Below are positions 12,601 to 24,976 of a stretch of 64,000 nt of DNA, piece after piece. The notes under the pieces are model-generated. The model was not told where the DNA came from and did no database searches. It saw only the letters and a program-made list of their open reading frames with translations. Numbering within the stretch: position 1 is the stretch's first letter; each line of letters begins with the position of its first letter. The translations under genes were made by a program, and so were the position numbers. Origin of the DNA: Oscheius tipulae (Eukaryota; Nematoda; Chromadorea; Rhabditida; Rhabditidae); assembly GCA_037178975.1 (NCBI GenBank), contig JASJZH010000005.1, positions 3,286,001 to 3,350,000 on the forward strand, in the 5' to 3' direction.

Positions 12601-15600
12601 ATGCGGCCTCTTCCTATCCAGCCGGACTACATCCAGCTAAACCCAATCCAGTCGAATCCAGTCCCGCCGCCCACCGTCATCAAAATGGCTCCGCTGCCCT
12701 CCAAGTTCGCTTTTCCCCGCTCCTAGACAGTCAGTTTCCTTCTTTACCAGTTTGGTCAGGGCAATGAATATCTGTCTCTCCTCTCTTACCTCCTTCATTA
12801 GACTTTGACTAGGGGCAAAGAGTCCGGCTGCTAGCCACATCAACTCCCAGCCTCGCTCTTCAGAAAGCATCGAGGGATTCATCGTCAACTGTTTCATCAG
12901 CTGACAGTAGACCTCGTCTCGAAGTATTTCCTGGAAGACAGATGTACTCAGGAAGACAGGGGGCCTACCACAGAGATGGCCTGTTTGAAGATCTGATCAG
13001 TTAGATCAGTTCCCAGGCGACTTCTCCTGGAAGGCTGGTCTCCCATGTACTTCATGATGCACGAGTAGCAAGAAATGGCATCCTTCGAGGCTTCTTCTCT
13101 GGAATCACTTCAGTTTTCTACCAAAGTTGTATCCCACCTTCCATCTAGCTTTTTGAGCAGCGGGGAATCTATGGGCTCTCTTGAGAATCTCCACCTCTCG
13201 GCAGGAGCAGTGTCTCTCCTCCTCAAGGTCATCAGAGACAACTGACTTCCTGTCTTCTTCGGTACAATTCGGAAGTTGTCAGCGGCGAAAAGTTCCAAAG
13301 TGTGGGGTTTTTCATAGCCTCGTTCCATGATTACAACCTCCTTGTTGTTATTGTTGTTCAAAATGTCCAGCTGGAGATCGTTGTCCTTCGGGAACAGTTG
13401 CTGAAGAACTTTAATACGAAGAAAGAGTTGGCCTACCAAAGTGTTCACGTTCGGTTTTGACATGGTCGGAAGAACGTAGACGTTCTCTGACCGGATGAGT
13501 CCTTGGAGACAGGTTCGGTTGTTCTCTCCTTTGACTATGACCTCGGAGAGGAGATCTTTGCCGGTATGGTGCTGCGTCATTGTCAAGAGGTCACCCCTGT
13601 CAAATTCGAGGAAGCCAGAGTGCTCTGAAACTTCTGGTGAATGTGAATGTCAAAGATCTACCATCTCCCTTCTGAGACTGGAGAGCAATCAGGTATCTGC
13701 TTCTCAGCTTTAGACCCTCCAAGAACTGAGCCACGAGCTCCTTGATGTCTTCCGCGTTGGGAGACTGGAAGGTGTACTCATCCCCAGTCACTGTCCGGAT
13801 GGTACAGGTGTCTCCGCCAGTTCTCTTCCCTCTGGAACTCACCCCATACTCTCTTTCTAAAGTCTCAACTCACTTTCCGAATTGAACTCCGGTTATCTCT
13901 GGGTAGGAGAACTCGAGAAGGACCTGTTCTTGATCGTCCACCACATAGATCCCGGTCCAGTTGACAGCAATGATAACTTGGTTCTTCGGAAGAGGTGGTC
14001 CGGCAAACTTCAGGGCCTCGTAGAAGCGAGAGAAAAGTAGAGGCCAGGCAAACTTGGCGTGAGCCACAATCTCTTCCTTGACATGCTGGGGCGTGGGCTG
14101 ATTGCCAGCAAACTTCTTCCTGTACTGGTGCATGATGGCCTGAATCCACTTCTCCTTGGCCATCTCCTTGCCCGAAAAGACAAAGTCTGGGAGGTAGTTG
14201 GACAGATGACTCTCGAGTTTCGACACGTCTATCGCTCCCTCGTCTATGTAGTATTGTTGGGCACAGAGGAGAGCCAAGTCGTCCTCCTTCTCGCATCTGT
14301 ACTCTCCATACTTGATTCCTCGGACCACCTGTTGATAGATCAGGTTGGTAGAGGCGTGATCCTCTCGGGCATCATGCCACGGAGCGAAGATCTCCTTTCG
14401 GAAGAACAGTCTCCAAGGAGCGTTCTTCTCCTGTCTTCCCTGCTCCTTCGCGTACTGTTCACATTGGGAGACAGCGTCCATGACATGGTCTGTACCAGAA
14501 CCGAGAGACGAGACCTTGTCGAAGAGAGCAATGTAGAGAGAGAATCCAAAGCGATCTTTTAGTCCAACCTTGTCCGCTAGTTGACTACAAAGTTCCGCGG
14601 AGGTCGTGGCAGAATCAGCACAGAGTGTCTTGACAGTCCCATCCATAAATGTCACAGCCAACACGATGCTCTTCTTCGATTTGTTGGCTTGCAGCTCAAC
14701 ATAACTTGGTGGTTGGTGTCTCGTTCCGTTCTGGACAGTTCTTCTTAGACGCTGTTCGATGTAGGCAGCATAGCCGGACCCGGAAGGACCCTTCTCTCGA
14801 ATGAAGCAGAAGAGATACTTGATGAATCTGTCCGTCGGAGCGAAGCAGCCGACACAGAGGGAGAGAAGGATCCAGCCACGAGCAGCAGACATCTTGGAGG
14901 GATTGTCGGAAAGCTGCTTGCATAGCTGGCAGTAGATTTCGTCTCTGAAAAGAATTGATGAGTTAAGAGAGTATACCTTCATTTGCAACCCTGTTTAGAG
15001 AGACCTGTGGTGTTTAGCACGCAAGCTTCACCGCATAGTGCAGTCCGTTAGCGCTCTGACTACGAAACGTGAAGTAGTTATGGGCTCGATTCCCGAGTCT
15101 GACAACTGACTGGTTCTGAATGGGGGATTTCATTTCTGCCTTTTTGATAAACCGCTCGGAACAACTTTAATGCTGTTATTGGCCCTTCAATTTCGTGAAA
15201 TACATCATCTTCACCTCTTCAGGCATTCCAAATTCAGTCTCTGGCTCACACTTCTTACCTCAAATCCTCCCTCAAGATCCCCAATCCAATGATGTAGTGA
15301 AGTTTGTCCAGACTGCTCAAAGGCTTGTTCTCCAGCAATCCATTGAAACTTGAGGTTGAGCCTGAGTCCGAAGACTTGTCTGAGCCGTTAGACTGCATCC
15401 CGGACAACTTGCTCTTCTTCTTCAAGGTCATCGAGATTATCTTCTTCCCCATCCCCTTCTTCAGTGTCCGATTGCCAAGAGATTCGAATTCTGAGGCGAG
15501 AGCAGCCTCCTCGACGTCCTTCTTACTATAATTTCTTCCCAGGGTGGCGTAGAGTCGTGTCATTACTGGGGTCTTGTCCTGAATTTGTCTCTCATTGAAT

Positions 15601-18600
15601 AGAAGAGACTAAACTCACATAGTGACCTTCTCCATTGTTCGTCGAGCCCGTCTTGACCTCCGGCATGTCACCCATAAAGCGGAGGATCGTCAGCCAGGCA
15701 GCCATGGCTCCCAACTGGTTGCTGGGATGGTCGTGCGATAGAAGAGGAGCTTTCAAGGGAGTGTTGATGTGACTGACTGAGGCCTGAGCTTGGAAGTAGG
15801 TGGCGGCAAATTTTCCGAACTGGAACTTGGAGAGATCTTCTTCTGGCAGACCGGCAGTTGAAGTAGATGGGGCTGATGTCAGCTGAAAGATTGATGATTT
15901 TTGGTAAGAAAAATAGTACCTTGTGAGCAATGATCCGGTCATTTTCATCCAAGGAGTCCGTTTCATAGCTGACATCGGATCGTGAAGAGTCGGAAGGAAG
16001 GAAGTCGAAGAGCTGACCGACCTGAAGAGAACATCAATCGAAAGAAAGTATGATAGAGATAGAAAAACAGAAACAATCTTCTTCCAAAGGATCGGGTCGG
16101 ATTGTCTCAAGGTTTCCTGCAAATCCAATACAGAAGGACTTTCCAACCCGATTCGATAAGAAAAGAACATTTCTGGATAGAGTACCACACTTAATGCAAC
16201 CACCAGAAGAAGGAAACCTTCACTTGACTTATCACAAAGCACACAAATTCCCTTCTGTTCACACCCGTACTCTCTCTTACCCTCGACCCACGGCCATTCA
16301 GGAGATGGTACTGGAATGAGATTAGGTTTATGACTTACTAGTTCCAAAGGAATAGATTAAAGTCATGACAAATGGAAACAAGACTCACCAGCTCCTCTTC
16401 CTTCATGTCCTCAGCCACGATTATGACCTCCTTCGGTATCTCTTTCGGTTCCTCGACCCTCTTGCCTCGTCTTCGCATCTCGGCAACGTTACGACGGACA
16501 ATCGATCCGCGACAGGAAGCCTGAATAAGAATTTCTGTCGCTCTCATGACCAAAAAGCTACCTGGAACTGAATGACAGTGTTCCTCAGATGCTGATAATG
16601 AAGCACGAGCTGTTTAGAGCGGAGAATTGCTTGAAGACGACAGAATCCAGCCATGATCTGCTTGTATCTCCTCCTCTGATCGTAGCCTCTCCACGTCTTC
16701 TGGATCTGGACTGCCGCTGCTCTCTTCCGTTGGAACTCTTTCCGGGCTTGCCAGCCTCGAACAGCCTTCTGGATTGTTGTGGCTCTGGCATTAAGCATTC
16801 GATAGTATTCCTGAAATCGGTTTGTTTGATCCCAAAAGTTCTGTTATTTCTTGTGGGAGAGAATAGACTAGAACCCTAAGCCGACCCCATCACACTGTGC
16901 ATTCTCATTTTTAACTTTCTCACCAACTTCGGGCGGACTTCGTAGTAATGGATCTAGAAAGGGATTGGGGAAAGGTTCTGGGGCCCTTTGGGATGCTTTG
17001 ATACACGGAAAGGACACTCACCTGTTCCAAGAAGAGGTCCTGCTTGTCCTTCAAAAAGACCTTAGTCTTTCCGAGCTGGAAGTCAGCACTGTTTCCGAGA
17101 ACCTGGTCACAGATTATCTTGGCAGCCTTCTGACAGTCGACTTTGTGAGATGGACCTACTTTTATTGTTTGAGGCAAAGAAAAGTACCTACCAACTCCAT
17201 TGACCAGCATCCGGTACCTGTCGACGAACTGCTGGTAAGTGTATCTAACTGGGTAACCGCTCCTTCGGATCTTGATAGTCTCCATCATTCCGGAATAACG
17301 AAGCTGTCTCAATATCAGGTCTCTGTCCAGATTCAGAGCTCGTTTGAACTCGTTCGGCTTGAGACAGCGAACAAAGAACGGCTCGGTTTGGGTCAACTGA
17401 CTCATCAACTGTTCTAAAGACTTGCGGAACTGACCACCAACTGTGAAACCTTTCCTTCTGAACTCATATTTTTAAAGAAAAAAAAGATTCGAACCTGTTA
17501 GTACTGTCACTGTACTCCATATCGTCAAAAAGTCTGGTCAAGAAGACCATCTTTGAAGAAGAGACAAGCGAGTAGAGATCCGCATGAAAAGAATCCCTGT
17601 TCTTGTCCAAAAATCCTGCAAAAAAGCAAAATTGTGTCAGAACTACTATCGTTAAATCTTCACAGTGTTGCAGATGTCCCTAACATAATGTCATCACTCA
17701 CAGCGGGATTCGAACCCGCATGGTCTGGGGCAGTGCAGAGCAATCTGCCACTGCACCACGCAAACATCAAAGGCGTACTTTGGGGAGAGACACTAGTGCT
17801 GGGCGGCTGTATTTTCCGGGGGTATGACTAGTAAGACCCACCTTTTACGTTGTAAAAGACAGGACCGGCAAAGTGATTGATCCCGAAGGCTTTCTGGAGA
17901 TCGGACTTTGGCTTGAGATAGTGCGAGTCGCCTTTGGAATGATTCGAGTGGAGTTTTTGAAGAAGTGTCGCGTCAGTACCCTAAAAATAAAATTTTTTTT
18001 CACTTCCTAACCACTTACCTTCGGGAAGATGGCCTCCTCATCAATCAGTGACAGAATGTTCATTGGCTGGACCCCGATCAGGTTCAGAACCGCCTGATTG
18101 TCCACGAACTTGATGTGTCGCCAGTTGATCTGCTCCTGGTCGTACTCGGCCTGTTCCTGCTTGAAAATGTGTCGGACAAAGAACTGCTGGAGGTTCTCGT
18201 TGGCGTAGTTGATACACAGCTGCTCGAAACTATTCGCCTCGAAATTCTCGAAGCCGAAAATGTCCAGGACTCCGATAGAGGAGCGGCGAGATTCGGCTCG
18301 GGGTCTGAATACGGGTTGAAGCTTGGCATACGACCTTTTTTCTGTCATCAGACAACAAATTCGCGCTCTAACATGTTCTGTAAAGATGTAGATTCTGGTC
18401 TCCTCTACAGCTTTGCTGAACATACCTAAGCTGAAAGTTGTGAACTTGAAAAAAGAGGGTTTCCTGAGAACAGAGACCTTCCAATGGGACATTTTGGTCA
18501 CAAAATGCCAGGGAATCGAGCTACAAAGTTATGAAGCTCACCGATAGATGGCATCGTTGATCCTGTTCACGATATGAATAAACAGCCTTCCATAAATTCC

Positions 18601-20956
18601 CTTGACCAGAGCATCTCGGCCATCAACAGCCTGCAGAGCGGTCATTCTTCTCACGACTCTCTCGTCTTTCGTAACGAACGTTCTAGTAGTTAGAGCCTCT
18701 AGGAGGGCCTGTTCTCGGACCTAAGAGTCAGTTTTGTTTATAAGAGAAGAGCTGTAACCTGTAAGAGCTTGGCTATCCTAACAATATTGCTGCTGTCACT
18801 GACATCGACGGCTTCCATGTTGTCCACTTGGATTCCTAAAGTGACTATGAGACGAATTACTGTATTCTATACCCCGATATTTGACATTTCCAATATGTAA
18901 AATGGCTGCCAAAAGCTTGAACATGTTCCAGATCTCTGGCTCTTTAAACATCAGCACCTTCATGGCCGATCGAATCTCTGCCAAATCGGCAGCATCATCT
19001 CTGCCATCAGCGGTCAGAGACTTTCCTTGGGTCAAGTAGTAGTAATCGGAGGTGTGAGTCAGCTCCAGCTCCTTCTTCTCATCGCTGGTTAGTCCAGCCA
19101 ACAGACAGTAGAAGACATGGTAGTTCCGCTCGCTCTCTGCCTGGGAGACGATTCGAGATTTTTCCAGAAGGTACTGCTCGATTCTGGCTCCTGAAATTCG
19201 AGATAGTTCCGTTCTAGTGGACCCTGATTTGTCTACAACCTTGAACTAAAAGGAAAGGCTGGTAATGGGGTGGATGTATTTCATCTCTGGCAGACAGATT
19301 CTGGAAGAGGGCTTCGTTCTCACAATCGTGGTTAGAGCCAGAGTGATATGTCTATTAATCTCAGAACTGATTGACAGAATAAAGCCTAGCAAGGATAGAA
19401 AATATGAAAATGGTATAAAAGGACATGATAGGTGTATTGAACGGTCGGTTGTTGCAATACAAGACAGAACAACTGACTGGAGAATTGTCAGGAGTAGGTG
19501 GGACAGAAACAAAGTATAAGATTGACAGACTGAAATGGACATGGTTTCAGGTGACAGTCCCAAATACATGTTCCAAGAAGCTTCGAAGGGCAAAAAACAG
19601 TCATAATGTTATTCAGTAAAAATTCTCTCAGTCTCTCATGAATTAAAGTCCCCACCCATATCTTTGACCATTTCTACCCATTCGCCTTACCTTCAATAGA
19701 TCCAGAAGAATTAAAATGCACGTCGATGTACTTTCCGAACCGCGACGAGTTATCATTTCTCACAGTCTTGGCATTTCCGAAAGCCTCCAAGATGGGATTG
19801 GCTTCCAGCACCTGCTGCTCGATCCAGCTATGCTGGCCGCTAATCGTGGCCAAAAACTGAAGGACTAGTTTCGTCGACTCCGTCTTTCCAGCACCCGATT
19901 CGCCACTGAAAAAAGACAGAGAGATAAAGATGAGGGGGCCGAAAGAAATCAAGTACCTAATAACGATAGATTGATCCTGTTTCGTCCGACGCATGTTCGT
20001 ATAGGCATTATCCGCGACGGCGAAGATGTGAGGAGGCAACTCGCCAATCTTTTTTCTTTAAAATTCTCATGGAACTGTCTAGATAACAAGAAAAACCTCT
20101 TGTACATACGAATCTGCTCGGCGGTGTAAATTGGAATGTCCATGTAGGGATTGACCGCGATGAGGATCGAACCCGTATAAGTCTGAACCAAATTTCAGTC
20201 ATTTTTTGGAGCTAGACTCACATAAATGAGCTTCTGCCTGTATCGGATCGAAATATTCCTCAAGATGGCACTTTCATGGTAGTCTCCCAGCTGACACATG
20301 TCTTCGACTCCCTGAACCGAAGTGGGATGCATGAGACGGACTCGGCGATCCGCTGAGAGCCATTGTTCCTAGGGAGACACTATAGACTGCTACTGAAACT
20401 ATACTCACAGTTCCCTGGTCGTCAACTACCCGAAGACGCCCACGATCCTGCTCTAAGACTCGAGCTCCGACTGGGACCGAGTCTCCGCGAGACGGCTCGA
20501 TCCAGATGAAGTCGCCCTAAAACAGTTTCTCTTCTAGGTCGCATTTTGAGTTCAAGATGACATTTTTGGATCTAGCAATATTCTACAAAGTTGTAAGACT
20601 TGATATATCCTACAAATTTTTCAAACATGGCCAAGTTTAAAAATGCCCTTTTACGAAAAGTGATTTTGAAATTGAGACTCCATGACAGGGATTGTGGAAA
20701 AGTAGCGCACCAACTCTTGACTTTGATACGCTGTAAAATTCTAAAACCAGCTGCATATCGAGGTTCAGGGATAATAGTTGGTGCGCAGCTTGTTTAGAAA
20801 TTTGAATTTTGCGCAGCCCTGTAACATTGCGACATGCTTTGACTTTTCGCCCAAATCACGAGTTCAAAAGAATAAGTCACTGACGCGAGCGCCTTGTAGC
20901 ATAATCCAAAAAGTACATAAGATCTAGAAAATACTCACCTTTGTGACCAAGACCAT
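9656..20956 (-). CDS. hum-6: Unconventional myosin VII heavy chain
   Basis: Actin motor with two MyTH4-FERM tails; class VII myosins act in sensory and adhesive structures. 32 exons run from 20956-20939 (MVLVTK) to 9868-9656 and keep frame, giving about 2120 aa, the usual size. Order: SH3-like start (GDFIWIEP), motor with P-loop GESGAGKT (residues 155-161), [19 protein letters not shown], actin-binding end ([22 protein letters not shown]), four or so IQ motifs (16810-16389), first MyTH4 ([10 protein letters not shown] ... FMGDMPEVK) and FERM (exon 14944-13874), SH3 ([10 protein letters not shown]), second MyTH4 ([23 protein letters not shown]) and FERM, ending in [12 protein letters not shown]. 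One exon is only 30 nt (16953-16924). Three introns of 33-36 nt (17191-17159, 13436-13401, 10820-10785) are multiples of three without stops; a 51-nt alternative exists for the first. No lesions seen. Confidence 0.95.
12043..12726 (+). CDS. Nested single-pass membrane protein with basic and proline-rich tail
   Basis: A single-exon frame of 227 aa lies wholly inside a 1.27-kb myosin VII intron (12789-11525), on the opposite strand. Visible parts: short acidic N terminus with one NTT glycosylation site (residues 2-4), one hydrophobic segment at about 28-52 ([20 protein letters not shown]), a cysteine cluster CFFFCC (49-54) that could be palmitoylated, a strongly basic Arg/Lys/Ser region (55-130), then a Pro-rich end with [10 protein letters not shown]. 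The N-terminal part would face out, with the tail in the cytosol, by the positive-inside rule. I do not recognise a family. The length, biased composition and plausible topology argue that it is coding; an unspliced gene of this kind is common as a nested gene in nematodes. Confidence 0.6.
   Translation: MNTTAIPAMDETKPELVDVLDSLKTTNGLLVAVLIVVLIASGLGYGLFCFFFCCRKKRQSKKEVKSHRTEQKPDESKWRERSYKKKKTRDSSRRKTSTRNSENRHSRPNRRLSNLSHEKTLSVDVEQGSMESERRDNYSQKESVSVPVKFFSHSPTPPPNTPTLQQPARGGGALPPQAVVPTIVPSMRPLPIQPDYIQLNPIQSNPVPPPTVIKMAPLPSKFAFPRS
15030..15102 (+). other. tRNA-like element in a myosin intron
   Basis: An A-box-like TAGTGCAGTCCG (15035-15046) and a B-box-like GGCTCGATTCC (15083-15093) are spaced as in a tRNA. 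The ACTAC/GTAGT anticodon-like stem has a 10-nt loop and the acceptor stem does not pair well. It is best read as a tRNA pseudogene or SINE head. It is antisense to the host gene. Confidence 0.4.
17699..17766 (-). other. tRNA-Gly-like pseudogene in a myosin intron
   Basis: On the minus strand there is a perfect B box GGTTCGAATCC (17716-17706) in a GCGGG/CCCGC T-stem, and an A box TGGTGCAGTGGC (17758-17747), close to eukaryotic tRNA-Gly. The anticodon stem pairs over only 4 bp (TCTG/CAGA) with an 8-nt loop, and the acceptor stem is mostly G-T. It therefore looks like a decayed tRNA. Confidence 0.5.
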
Positions 20957-23900
20957 CCCTAGTTGACAGCTTTCATAATCCTGAAAAGGAGAGAGTACAT
21001 GGGAGCAAGATATTGGAAATGGTTCTGGAGATGAGACCCTCTTGAAAAGAACAAAGAGAAGCCATGCTCAAAAAGTGATCGAAAAGTGGAAGCCGACAGA
21101 TTAAACCCCCGAAGACGCTGGTCACTTTATTTGAGCACGTAGGGAGAGGGAGAGAGAGCTTGTTGACTCTTGTTTTGGAGGTGACTACTACCAGTCCCTC
21201 TCACCCAGTCGGGCTTGTAAGTACTCAGAGAGAGACGATATCAAAATCAGGCCGAGATCTCAATTGACCTTCAAACTAATCAGAATCGATTTAGCGCTCT
21301 CTCTCTCTCTCTCTCCCGGAAAGGAGTGACTCTACAGGATGGGGGTGAAGCGAGGCGGAAAAAGAGGACAGATAACATCTGCGCAACCGCAACATGCTTG
21401 TTTGGGAAAGTGTCAAATTGGCGGGAAAGTAGCAGTTTTTAGAGTTCGATTTTAATCGAGAAACATGGATGTTTTGAGCAGAGAAAAAAGTGAAGAAAAT
21501 TGACAAGCTACGGTTTGAATAGACAGGTTGAACAGTTCAATACTATGGTATTGGTAGACAAGAACAGGGAAGCAACTGAAAGAGTGACAGTGAGAGAGAG
21601 TGACAGGAAATAGGAGTCTGTTCCTAATAGGACAGGCAGAAAAAGACAACTGGCGGGCTTCCAAAAAGCCCAAAAGAAGATGATTATTGTTAGTATTGGT
21701 CATCTGTGCGGCGGCTGGCAGAGTCAGTCTATCTCTCTCTCGCCCTATGTTTGGCTTGGTTAATCCTAACTGTACGCGCCGAGTCGCAACCGGGTCATCT
21801 CTCGTCGTCGAGATATGCGCTAGGGAGGGCGCAATCGTTCGTAATTTCGAAGGACAAGGAAAATGAAAAGACTGGAATTTTATCACCCGAGAACGTCTTT
21901 ACTTTTTGGAAGAACGAATTGTTGAGGAAGGGTGGAAGTAAATCGAGACCCAAACTCCTGACTGGTAGAGACCAAAACTGGCAAAAACACTGGCAAAGAA
22001 ACTTCTACTCTAGCAAATGATCTTAAGATCTAGATACTAAGAAACAATGAGTACGTGGGAGATTTTGACCGATCTTTTCAGATCTAGACTCGCATTCACC
22101 ACCTTGGGTTGAGAAGCGTGGACAGCTTTCTGAGCTGGGAAATGACTGCTTGAATCCAAAAAGCCAAAAAGTATTATGTGAATGTTTTGGGTACTTCGGT
22201 TGTGCATGGTGACCACAACTTTAGAAACTTTTGGAACATTTCAGGAAATGCTAAAGTAAATGTCCCAAACTCGAAATTACACAGCATGACTGCTGAGTTG
22301 GATAGGGTCCTAACCTTTCACTGAACGGCCAAAGGAGTAGCTCAAACAATCTCTGATGACCGGAAGTAGAAGTGTCAAGAGACAATTAGTGGAAGAAGAA
22401 GAATTTTCAATAGGTTGGCCGGCGTGTGGATATGCGCCGTCGTTTGCCGGCGCCTTGAAAGAAAACATGGAACTGGGTCAGTTTGAAAGCAGCCGATTGA
22501 CAGCTAGAGACAACAAATAACGGCTCCACGGGAGGTGAGAACCATGGCTCTGGATATAGAGAGAGATTGGGACAGAGAGACAGAGAGAGTCGATTGGCAT
22601 CAACCACCCTCAGCCTAATTGGTCCAGGTATCCGTTTCCAGAACAAATAAGGGGCCAGGGTTGACAATAGTCAATGTGCGAAAAACGATCTGTGATAAAA
22701 TGATTCAAAGTGTGTAGGTTCGGGCGGGAGAGCGTCCCTGGTCTCTCGTAGCCCTTATCAGGACATAGAAAGTGGCTATCGGACCGGTGAAAAGTTCTTT
22801 CGGGAGACCAATCAACTACCTGGAGATTCCTATCGGCTAGTTTTGTCTGGATACAGCTGTGGTTCAGAGACAGGACAAAAGAGAGAAGATTTTTGAATAG
22901 CAGGGAGGCTTGTATAGAAATGACAAAAAACCCTTGTCAACTCAAAAGAAGTTTGAACTCGGTTTTGTATGAAAATTTCTTACTATGGCTAAAATACAGA
23001 TATGCTGCCTATTTGTCATTAGAAGGGATCGATCGCTGGATTTTCAGACACTATCAAGCTTTGCCAATACTTTCAACTTACAGACTCGCTACTTTTTGGT
23101 TGTTGTGTACTACATCGGAAGGCACTAATCGCAATTACAAATATCGAAAAAAAACTTTTATTAATGTAACCCAGCACGAGTATCTTGCAATTATGAGAAC
23201 CTGGATAGCTCGAAACAGCAAGTAATTACAACTGCTTTGCTCTCCTGGAACTGTGGCTAATGGATAGTGTGTTCTGTGTGGTACAAAAGAAGACTTTTTT
23301 TCGGGGAACAACGGTTGGAGGATCTGGCTTTCGATAACAGTTGGACTGTAATAGAGTCAGGTACTGAAAGTGTACCGAAACAAAATCGTCGAAATCCAAA
23401 GGCTTGCTTCTAGCACAATCTACCCCACCGGACAATCCGAGACGATCTACCTACAGGATTTTTCGTCATCCGGAGAGTTTCGTATTTTCAAAAAGGCTAT
23501 ACGAAATTCCCAGAAAGTCTATCCTAAGGAGAAGAAAGACTTCAAGCGAAAGAAGCTTACCAAAAAATCGAAATTACAGCGATTCCTTACAGTAAAAGTT
23601 AGTTAGGGAGCTTTTAGAATGTACCGGTCTTCAAAATTTTAGCATAAAGAATTAGAATCAAAAGGTTCCACGTATCTTAGGACCATTAGCAAAACTTGGA
23701 GGGGAAAAAGCAACAAACGACTGGAGGAACGAGGTGCGGTTTCGCCCCCTCGTGCGGCTCTCTTCCCCCTGTCAGCCCGAAGAAAAGCAAGCCACTTGAC
23801 AGCAAGGATTCCTGTACTAACGAACATCAGCTGTTTTGTCACTTCCAGTTGGAATAAGAAGGGGAGGCGCGCAAAGCTGCTTGTCTTTAGCATTTTCCGA

Positions 23901-24976
23901 AAGATTTTGCCTACAGTAAACGGAAAGATGAGACATTTTTGCGAGTTTACGAAAGCAGCTGGAAAAGTTAATATTCAAATGGTCCATCATTGCAAAGAGA
24001 GCAACATCCAAATGGACGGAATGAGGCTCGCTCTTTTAGAAAAAAAAGAGCCACCCCTCCCGTCCATTAGGGCGTCCAGCGGCTGCTCAAATAGAAAACA
24101 GTCGGTCGGGAGAGACCACAAACGCGTCCGGAAAATTGTGACCACCGAAATTCGTAAAAATTATGCATTTTGTCTTACTCATTATTCGACAAAGAGAAGT
24201 TTCATTAATTCTTTTTGAGTGGGAGCTCAATCGGCCTGGTTGATTTCTCTGAAAATCCAAGAGGATATCAGATACAAGTTCGAAACTCACTCATACTGAT
24301 CGTTACTGTTCTAAAGTGACTTTACAGTAGTTTTTCCGACGTTGGTTGGAGCCTGGATTGAAAAGCTGAAAGCGGAATCTTAGAAACTGAAAAGGCAGAC
24401 TGTAGTCGTAAATGTTTGTTCGATACGTTTTTCGATCGAGTTATCAGCTGTCAACATTCTGGGGTGACTTTTTGGACAGTAACAAAGACAGTAGATGTGG
24501 AAACTTATCGATCAAGCTGTCGGTTTTCGCTGTAGTTTATTAATCTGTTAGTATCCGATCTGGGTTTGGCAAATTCTATCAAGAATAATCTTAAGACTGC
24601 TTCTGCCAAAGCTCAAAACATAGTTTTTCTCGTAATGAACGAGATGATAATCAAAGAGAGAGAAGAGAAGCAACAGTATTTTTGGAATTTAATACACTCA
24701 AACAGCCGCCCTTTCAGATATCTACCGTAGTTTGTCGACACCGGTTGGCGGGAAAACCGGATCAGTCTTTCATTTTCTTTTATTTTCTTTGTTTCCTGTC
24801 ACTTTCACGCTTATTTACGTCCTAGTGCCCAAATTTGTCGTTCCCTTTCAGGTTCGCTCTTTCTTCCTTTTCTGAGCGTATATAGGGACTGTTTGTGTTA
24901 TGAGCATGTGAAAACATGTTGCTTTTTGTGCTTACCCTCTTAGATCTTTCTCAAAGTCTGTTGTTCAGTAAGAAAA
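20957..24976. other. About 4 kb with no recognised gene
   Basis: This lies between the divergent myosin VII (-) and dipeptidase (+) genes and should include both promoters. The myosin 5' UTR probably continues to a TTTCAG site near 20981. A (CT)n microsatellite lies at 21298-21317. Stop-free frames exist, for example 22893-23225 (+, 110 codons) and 23370-23606 (+), but neither resembles a family and their composition is not clearly coding. A TATATA-containing stretch is at about 24880, close to the dipeptidase start. Confidence 0.4.

Noticed and set aside
13870..14562. Long frames on both strands over the FERM exon of myosin VII
   Set aside because: The minus-strand frame is the real exon; the others are shadows caused by codon bias.
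22893..23606. Two plus-strand frames of 110 and 78 codons
   Set aside because: Lysine/arginine-rich AT-derived composition, no motif, no convincing splice join between them.
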